From positions 4,216,001 through 4,280,000 of the forward strand of contig OZ252150.1 in NCBI GenBank assembly GCA_965248775.1: a DNA stretch of 64,000 nt. Reading direction: 5' to 3'. The translations under genes were made by a program, and so were the position numbers. The stretch is from JBHHUI01 sp965248775. GTDB lineage: Bacteria > Chloroflexota > Anaerolineae > Anaerolineales > JBHHUI01. The notes under the pieces are model-generated. The model did no database searches. It worked only from the letters and a program-made list of their open reading frames with translations, and was not told the origin of the DNA. Position 1 is the first letter of the stretch. Every line of letters begins with the position of its first letter. This document shows, in pieces, positions 58,457 to 64,000 of the stretch.

Positions 58457-61039
58457 TTAGGAGTCGGGCTGCACCTGCAGCTGCAGCAGTCGGGTGCGGT
58501 TGTCTTCGATTGTTGTGGTTGAACTCGTGACGGTTGCTCGCACTTGAGAGTACGGAGAGTAGAGACCCATCCAGAGTTCGTATTCTCCAGCCGCTATATC
58601 TGCAATTCCAATTTGGACGGTCTCCTCGACCAATTCGCCTGAGTCCCACACCGAGGGCGGATAATTGCCACCGGTAATGGTGCGATCAAGTTGCCCAACG
58701 AGTTGGGTGTTATCTGTTGCAGGTGTGAGGTGGAAGAATGCAGTCCAGTCCGGCGATCCGCTTTCTTGTGCCCGCCACCAAATGCGTAACGCGAGCATTC
58801 CATTCGCGGAAGGATTTTCTTCGATGCGATAGCCAACAAGCTCCAGGTTGTCGTTAAAAATAATTTCTGTCGGGATCAGATCATCTGGTAAGGTAGTTTC
58901 CGGGCGTGCAATTTTGAGATGTGAGAACAAGGCCCGATCGTCGCCCAGTGCTCCTTCAGCATTAACCGCAGGGACTCGCTCAATCCCGGGCTGTGTATAC
59001 ATACCAACTTCAATTGTGTAGCGTCCGGGGCGCATTGCATTTGGGACGACGAAATCATGCGTGGTCAGAACTGTCTCTTCCAGACGCCATTCGTATGTGC
59101 GATACGCATGTTCCAAGGGAAAGTCATCAACCCCACCAATCGCATTCCCATCTGGGTCGAGCAGGTGTACAAACAAAACGAAGTCCTGCTGCACACGGCG
59201 CTGCAGTTCCCAATGCAAATGCAGACGCAGCCTCTCTCCAGGATGTAGTGCAGCTGCATAGGTCACACCTGTCAGACAGAGACCGGATTCGAAGCAAGTA
59301 TGGGATTCGTATTGTGGTCGGTAGATGTCAGCGAGCCCCAATTCGTTCAATTCAATCTTTTTGGTATGCCCTAACAAAATGATCTCTTCGACACCGGTGC
59401 CGTAAATTTGCGTACTCTCATTTATATCCGGCAAAAACGTATTCGCGCCGATGAGCGGGGGCAAAATAAAAGCAGCTTCTTGATGAAATAGAACCCATTG
59501 CGTTGGATCGCCCTGCCACGCTTCTTCTTGGGACTTATGCGGTAGCAGGATATTAACTTCGCTATTCAGCACTATTGATGACAGTAGTTCGCCTTCAGCG
59601 GATACTGCACTCGCAACCGTGTTCGCCCGGTTCAATGTCAGGTAATTTATAACATGCCGAGAATAGTCTTCCAGCGGAAGAAGGAATGACTCGTCGCTGG
59701 ATGTGATGAGTGTTCCAACCCCGGCCTCGATACGCCCCAACCACCAATTCTGATTCCAGTAGAGTTTGCTGTAATTGGCCTCCAACGAGAAGAACTCTCG
59801 CGCTTCCTGGTACATCGTGACTGTTATCGAGACGAGCAAAGCAACCCCGATGAGCACATTGGCAAACGACCAGCGCCGGAGCAGACTCCAGCCACCGCCG
59901 AGTCCCAACCCGGCAATGATAGCGACAAAAGGATATACGCCAACAAGACGCGTCTCATGTGGCCAATCGCTCGCCCCTGCGATCATCTCGGGCAATGCCA
60001 TAACAATAAGACCGCTCAGTACGATCCACACAAACCGACGGCGCAGCCACAACAATAACAGCGGTATCCCGAGCATGAACCCGCGATAAAAGAGCTTGGC
60101 AAAGAGCGGCTCTTTGATGTGGTTGTATTGACCAAGCCAGTAAGACCCCAATGCTTCCCAATACATCTGCAGTTTGGCCCAAATCGCAGCTCCCGGTCCT
60201 GCTGTAGCATAAAGCGGGTGTTGATTCAAACCCGTCTGACTGGCGCGTGCGAAGAAGGTCTCTGGATACTCGAGGTACCAAACGATTTGGGGTAGAAGTA
60301 GCAAAAGGACGACCGAAATGTATACAAGCAGCCCCCTCCAGAGCGATCGCAAACCACCTTGTTTGCCACTCAGTTGAATTAACAGCACCAGTAGAAGGAG
60401 TAATGGCAAAGCGCGCGCAGCCGAATAGGTGTATTGCGTCAAACCAGCCAGTACGGCTGCAACTACCCATTGTCTGGGTCGATCGTTGCGGATCGCCAAC
60501 GAAAGAGCCCAGATGGCACCCATTTGGAAAATAGTGGCGATACTGAAGCGCAAGCCCATTCGATGCATGAACGCCAATACCTGGCTTGTTGTCAGCGCCG
60601 CGACCGCCAGAAGGCCGATACGTTGGCGCGTGACACGATCCAAATCGCCTCGTCCTAGTTCCTTGATTGTGGCGTAGAGTACGGCAAACCCAAGCCAGCC
60701 GCTGAATACTGATGGCAGACGGAGCGCGATGATCCGCTCGCCAAAAACAAACGAGGATAGAGTTTGCACGTAGATAAACAGAAAATCTGGGCTGCTCATC
60801 TTGACAATATAAAACGGCCAGATGCCATAGCGGAGAGGCTTGATTGCTTCCAGTCCGTTGTAGCCAACGTCAAGATCTGTTCCCGGTGGATATGCAAGGA
60901 GCAGTCGCAAGTGCATAAATGCCGCGTAGAGCATTATGCTGGTTACAGCACCCAGGTAGAAGTGTGGGCTGTCGAACGCGAATACTGTATAAACTCGATT
61001 GCGAACTGATCTGAGGAGATGTAACAGAGTCGATTTCAC
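58457..61039 (-). CDS. GT39-like (PMT/ArnT-type) membrane glycosyltransferase with C-terminal beta domains
   Basis: 860 residues, GTG start. The N-terminal half has about eleven membrane helices with a first outer loop PPGTDLDVGYNGLEAIKPLRYG, where the acidic residues match the catalytic loop of GT39/GT83 lipid-linked sugar transferases. The C-terminal 330 residues are soluble and beta-rich with two repeats: HPGERLRLHLHWELQRRVQQDFVLFVHLLDPDGN and GMLALRIWWRAQESGSPDWTAFFHLT. This architecture is common in Chloroflexota. Sugar and acceptor are unknown. Confidence 0.78.
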   Translation of the reverse strand: MKSTLLHLLRSVRNRVYTVFAFDSPHFYLGAVTSIMLYAAFMHLRLLLAYPPGTDLDVGYNGLEAIKPLRYGIWPFYIVKMSSPDFLFIYVQTLSSFVFGERIIALRLPSVFSGWLGFAVLYATIKELGRGDLDRVTRQRIGLLAVAALTTSQVLAFMHRMGLRFSIATIFQMGAIWALSLAIRNDRPRQWVVAAVLAGLTQYTYSAARALPLLLLLVLLIQLSGKQGGLRSLWRGLLVYISVVLLLLLPQIVWYLEYPETFFARASQTGLNQHPLYATAGPGAAIWAKLQMYWEALGSYWLGQYNHIKEPLFAKLFYRGFMLGIPLLLLWLRRRFVWIVLSGLIVMALPEMIAGASDWPHETRLVGVYPFVAIIAGLGLGGGWSLLRRWSFANVLIGVALLVSITVTMYQEAREFFSLEANYSKLYWNQNWWLGRIEAGVGTLITSSDESFLLPLEDYSRHVINYLTLNRANTVASAVSAEGELLSSIVLNSEVNILLPHKSQEEAWQGDPTQWVLFHQEAAFILPPLIGANTFLPDINESTQIYGTGVEEIILLGHTKKIELNELGLADIYRPQYESHTCFESGLCLTGVTYAAALHPGERLRLHLHWELQRRVQQDFVLFVHLLDPDGNAIGGVDDFPLEHAYRTYEWRLEETVLTTHDFVVPNAMRPGRYTIEVGMYTQPGIERVPAVNAEGALGDDRALFSHLKIARPETTLPDDLIPTEIIFNDNLELVGYRIEENPSANGMLALRIWWRAQESGSPDWTAFFHLTPATDNTQLVGQLDRTITGGNYPPSVWDSGELVEETVQIGIADIAAGEYELWMGLYSPYSQVRATVTSSTTTIEDNRTRLLQLQVQPDS

Positions 61040-61232
61040 TTCACTCGGTTGTAATGCATTTGTTGAAACTCATTGTCGTCCACAAGGCAAACGCCCGGTT
61101 GCCCGGGCGCGACAAAAAAGCGGAGCAGGGTGCTCAAAAATAAACAATGTTAGTGTGTGTGTACGTTTACGCGGGCAACTTCCTCATCTGCAAAGACCAT
61201 TCGTAGACGCTCATTAGCCCCGAAGAAGCGGA
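61040..61232. other. Intergenic region with a short GC hairpin
   Basis: The only structure seen is CGCCCGG (61092-61098) pairing with CCGGGCG (61103-61109), flanked on the plus-strand 3' side by AAAAAA. It may partly end the minus-strand transcript of the nucleotidyltransferase gene. No open frame or promoter is convincing, although the GTG-started gene must be read from here. Confidence 0.4.
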
Positions 61233-62288
61233 TCAAATTGCTACTCCCTCTGTACGTGCCCATGCTATGAGTACGCCATCAATCTGTTCCAACAGTTCGC
61301 CTGCAATCGACACGCGCTCCGCAAAGTCTTCCGTGCTCCCTTTTCGCGTTTGGGCAAGCCAACTCGTATACATTTCCAGATACGTCACCGCGTCTTCCGG
61401 TGGCGCATAGTTGAGGATGTGGTTGGCGCAGGCTCCCAATGTGTTCTCAAGAAGCAGGAGTGAATTCTGCGCATGCCCGGCTTCGGCCAGCGTCTCAAAT
61501 CCGCGCAGATAATAATATTCGCGTGTAGGATGCAGATCTGCATCCTCATCCCATGGCCCATTGTGGAAACGATTGGAGGCGCTGTAAATCTCGTGCCATT
61601 GCTCCCGCATTGTGGCGATCTCGTCATCAACGATTTCTGTAAATCCGAGCCCCTCCATCGCGCGCGTGTATAGTTCCGGCTGTTCGAGTTCTGTAGCCGC
61701 AGCTTCGAACTGCATCATCTGTCTGCGGTTTGTATGTGAGCGAAATGTGATCATCAGGATCGCGGTTGCAGCCCATTCGAAGATTGCATGTAGATGGTGT
61801 AACTCGTCTCGATCTAATGGTACAGGAACCGGTACTGCCCGGTAGCGTTCAATGGCGTCAAAGTGCTCACGAGCCTGACGGTAGGCCTGTCGGGCACGCG
61901 CGTAGACATTTTCTGGTTCGTCGAACTGTCCGCGCACAGAAGCTTGAATTAGATCAAACATGTGGCGCGGATCGTACAGAGGCACAGCATCATAGAGGCT
62001 TGGCCCGAGCAAGGCATGTCCACGAAGATAGGGTTTATCCTGATAGACGTTAGGATGGTTGTACCAGCAATCAATTAGGATCGTATCCGAGACACGTTGG
62101 AAACGCTCGTAATCCTGCGGAGGATCGTAATCGATCAGGCAGATGTCCAGGTCGGTCGAGTCGCCAAGCGGAGGTTCTGAACGCGCTACCGAGCCAATTA
62201 GAAATCCTGCCACTATCGTCGCGCGCTCACGGCCTTTCTCTTCCGCAAAATCGTGTGCAACTTTGAGCAATAGTTCACGGTCAATCAT
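61233..62288 (-). CDS. Nucleotidyltransferase-domain protein (aminoglycoside-type fold)
   Basis: 351 residues. The nucleotidyltransferase motif is FLIGSVARSEPPLGDSTDLDICLIDYD (GS...DxD) with a third acidic residue likely in ILIDCWYNHP. The remaining 200 residues are helical with many aromatic positions (HLHAIFEWAATAILMITFRSH; YYYLRGFETLAEAGHAQNSLLLLENTLG). It resembles kanamycin-nucleotidyltransferase-like or HEPN-associated proteins, but no acceptor can be named. ATG overlaps the deoxynucleoside kinase stop by four bases (ATGA), so the two are translated together. Confidence 0.78.
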   Translation of the reverse strand: MIDRELLLKVAHDFAEEKGRERATIVAGFLIGSVARSEPPLGDSTDLDICLIDYDPPQDYERFQRVSDTILIDCWYNHPNVYQDKPYLRGHALLGPSLYDAVPLYDPRHMFDLIQASVRGQFDEPENVYARARQAYRQAREHFDAIERYRAVPVPVPLDRDELHHLHAIFEWAATAILMITFRSHTNRRQMMQFEAAATELEQPELYTRAMEGLGFTEIVDDEIATMREQWHEIYSASNRFHNGPWDEDADLHPTREYYYLRGFETLAEAGHAQNSLLLLENTLGACANHILNYAPPEDAVTYLEMYTSWLAQTRKGSTEDFAERVSIAGELLEQIDGVLIAWARTEGVAI

Positions 62289-62956
62289 TGCTTGGACAGT
62301 CGCCCCTCCGAGAAATTGTGCAGCTCCGCCTGTAAAAGTGGAAGCTCAGGTTGATAGGTACCTGCTTCCGCAGCCCGAATTCGCGCAATGATACTGTCCA
62401 GATCATTACGGTTTTTTACAAAATCTATCTCGTTCGAATCAATTGTCAGGACAGGCAAATCGCTGGATCGATTTAGGGACTCATCGTATGCTTGACGTAG
62501 TAAGTCGATGTATTCCCATTCCATATCACGTTCGTAGGGTCGGTCTCGGAACGCGATCCGTTGCATCAGAACATCTGTATCAGCCCGCAAATATACGATC
62601 AGATCAGGCAATGGGATTTTTTCTGCGAGCGCATTATGGACCTGATCATACGTGTCCAATTCGTCGCCGGAGAGATTAATCCGCGCGAAAAGTCGATCTT
62701 TTAAAAACGTATAATCCGAGATGAGCGGCCCTTTCCTGAGAGCAGTTGGTACGGCTTCGTGTTGTTGATGATAACGGCTCAGCAGGAAGAAGACTTGAGT
62801 CTGAAATGCGTATCGGGCTCGATCTCCATAGAAGTCGCTCAAAAAGGGATTTTCTTCAAAAACTTCCAGCAAAACGTGTGCATCGAAAACGGGTTGCAGC
62901 ATTCTGGCTAATGTTGTTTTCCCAACGCCGATGACACCTTCAATAGCGATATACAT
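62285..62956 (-). CDS. Deoxynucleoside kinase (dAK/dGK-like)
   Basis: 223 residues. The P-loop is MYIAIEGVIGVGKTTLARML. The base-contact segment FEENPFLSDFYGDRARYAFQTQVFFLLSRYHQQ and the lid PDLIVYLRADTDVLMQRIAFRDRPYERDMEWEYIDLLRQAYDE are typical of deoxyguanosine/deoxyadenosine kinase. It phosphorylates salvaged deoxynucleosides with ATP. Complete; starts at ATG 62956 after an intergenic region shared with the ECF sigma gene. Confidence 0.93.
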   Translation of the reverse strand: MYIAIEGVIGVGKTTLARMLQPVFDAHVLLEVFEENPFLSDFYGDRARYAFQTQVFFLLSRYHQQHEAVPTALRKGPLISDYTFLKDRLFARINLSGDELDTYDQVHNALAEKIPLPDLIVYLRADTDVLMQRIAFRDRPYERDMEWEYIDLLRQAYDESLNRSSDLPVLTIDSNEIDFVKNRNDLDSIIARIRAAEAGTYQPELPLLQAELHNFSEGRLSKQ

Positions 62957-63133
62957 GTTTCGGAAGCATAATGCTCACTCGTCGTTTCTGCAATACCAAA
63001 CTCGGAATATTTAAGGTAAAAGAGCCTCTAGCAGGGTTGCAACCCAGAGAACAGCAGTGCGTATATAACTTTGACTGGGAAACTGCCACACATGGCAGTA
63101 TGCCCGCAAACAGTGATCTGATTGGGGACGGGG

Positions 63134-63715
63134 ATGTCCGAAGATAGTTTGCTCGTTGAGCGCGTTCGCCACGGAGAGAAGGCAGCTTTTGCCACTCTTG
63201 TGGAGAGCTACCAGAAGCCGGTTTATAACCTGGCATACCGCATGCTTGGCAATGCCGGTGAAGCCGAAGATGCTACGCAAGAAGCGTTTTTGCGGGCGTA
63301 CGCACGGCTCGGTAGCTATAACAACACAAAGCCATTCAAGACCTGGCTCTTTGCTATCGCATCGCACCATTGTATCGATCGATTGCGGAAACGCCGGCTG
63401 ATTTGGCTCTCGCTCGACGCGACGCTGCCGCCGCACCCTGCGCTTTCGGATAGCCGTCCGGGACCAGAGGAATCTGCAGTGCAATCCGAGCGACAAGAAA
63501 TGGTTCAGCAAATGCTCAGCACGCTCAAACCCAAAGACCGCATTATGGTTGTTTTGCGATATTGGTATGACCATTCTTATGAGGAAATAGCAGAAGTCAC
63601 AGGTGCGAGTGTAAGTGCCGTGAAAAGTCGGCTCCATCGAGCTCGCAATGCTCTCGCGGAGTCGCTGACGGAAAGTCCAGCAGTCAGTCAACCGGCTGCG
63701 CTGGCGGAGGGATAA
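63134..63715 (+). CDS. ECF RNA polymerase sigma factor (RpoE-like)
   Basis: 193 residues from ATG 63134, with GGGGACGGGG upstream; TTG 63122 in frame is less likely. Region 2 is EDSLLVERVRHGEKAAFATLVESYQKPVYNLAYRMLGNAGEAEDATQEAFLRAYARLGSY and region 4 is STLKPKDRIMVVLRYWYDHSYEEIAEVTGASVSAVKSRLHRARNAL. It overlaps no other gene; an anti-sigma gene follows two bases later. Divergent from the kinase gene, leaving 177 bases for promoters. Confidence 0.93.
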   Translation: MSEDSLLVERVRHGEKAAFATLVESYQKPVYNLAYRMLGNAGEAEDATQEAFLRAYARLGSYNNTKPFKTWLFAIASHHCIDRLRKRRLIWLSLDATLPPHPALSDSRPGPEESAVQSERQEMVQQMLSTLKPKDRIMVVLRYWYDHSYEEIAEVTGASVSAVKSRLHRARNALAESLTESPAVSQPAALAEG

Positions 63716-63717
63716 TT

Positions 63718-64000
63718 ATGAACTGTCGTACGAGTCGCGAATACATTAATTTGACGTTGGATGGACGACTTTCGCCAGGCAAGGCGGAAATTCTCGAGGC
63801 GCATATCGAGACCTGCTCACAATGTGATGCATATCGATCGGCGCTTCAGCAAGTTGACAATCTCTTTACAGCCGAACCCGCAAGGAGTGCCCCTCCAATG
63901 CTGGCAGCAAACATCATGCAGGAGCTCGAATTGCGAACAGAGGCGCGCCGCCCCAGACAACGGGGGCTCATGCTTGCGCTGGCAACCATCACTTTTATCG
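63718..64000 (+). CDS. Anti-sigma factor with zinc-finger (zf-HC2), 3' end outside window
   Basis: ATG 63718. The visible 94 residues begin MNCRTSREYINLTLDGRLSP and contain LEAHIETCSQCDAYRSAL, the Hx3CxxC zinc motif of the ZAS domain. LMLALATITFI at the cut end may begin a membrane helix. With the adjacent sigma gene it forms the classic ECF pair in which the anti-sigma holds the sigma factor at the membrane. It is truncated by the end of the window. Confidence 0.9.
   Translation, partial: MNCRTSREYINLTLDGRLSPGKAEILEAHIETCSQCDAYRSALQQVDNLFTAEPARSAPPMLAANIMQELELRTEARRPRQRGLMLALATITFI

Overview
The window looks like a chromosomal segment of a Chloroflexota bacterium, probably Anaerolineae or a close relative. 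The clues are lipoproteins with Thr/Pro-rich linkers, TolB-type propeller proteins, a class III cyclase fused to AAA and TPR domains, a T-box riboswitch ahead of pheS, and a mix of aerobic phenylacetate genes with many small single-gene units. This assignment is an inference from gene style, not from a marker gene. No rRNA, tRNA or CRISPR array was seen. Coding density is high on both strands.

Layout. 1-2.4 kb: a minus-strand unit holding a dehydrogenase-like/ParB-like fusion, folK and a truncated NifU_N-like gene. 2.5-10.6 kb: lipoprotein propeller, tRNA-dihydrouridine synthase, flippase-like membrane protein, MFS transporter and a cyclase/AAA/TPR protein. 10.7-17.9 kb: CnoX-like thioredoxin and a fused 2-oxoacid dehydrogenase E1 on the minus strand, facing paaABCD and a PLP lyase. 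18-22.5 kb: promoter, T-box, pheS, an inserted four-helix-bundle gene, pheT. 22.5-26 kb: a broken HepT/MntA pair, lipA, an aldo-keto reductase, lipB. 26-41 kb: housekeeping and repair genes (nitrilase, MscS-CNBD channel, AlkA-like glycosylase, M42 peptidase, GNAT, DinB, methyltransferase, esterase, SppA, thioesterase, DNA methylase-like protein). 41.2-50.3 kb: the mobile zone. An ISNCY-type element has a 17-bp direct repeat. An ECF42 sigma factor / DGPF protein / SRPBCC protein cluster is interrupted by an IS3 element that itself carries an IS1 element. 50.3-64 kb: a mercuric-reductase-like flavoprotein, a degenerate SpoIIE-like protein, a helicase with an embedded HNH domain, Nudix, acyltransferase, GT39-like membrane protein, nucleotidyltransferase plus deoxynucleoside kinase, and an ECF sigma / anti-sigma pair cut by the window end.

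Logical groups. paaABCD supplies most of the phenylacetyl-CoA epoxidase, but no paaE is present here. LipA, LipB and the E1 fusion belong to lipoate-dependent 2-oxoacid dehydrogenase metabolism. The DGPF gene carries a good match to the ECF42 promoter as I recall it, so that cluster is probably autoregulated.

Caution. At least four genes (2499-3628, 7126-10646, 30694-32375, 36504-37144) are broken by what looks like a single missing base in a C/G-rich run, always in the same direction. This looks more like a sequence-accuracy artefact than biology. The hepT stop codon and the 26-bp insertion in the IS3 transposase are of a different kind and more likely real. The most interesting items are the HNH domain inside the DUF1998-type helicase, with palindromic repeats inside its reading frame; the degenerate dehydrogenase/ParB-like fusion; the related long hairpins in two unrelated insertion sequences; and the ECF42 promoter.
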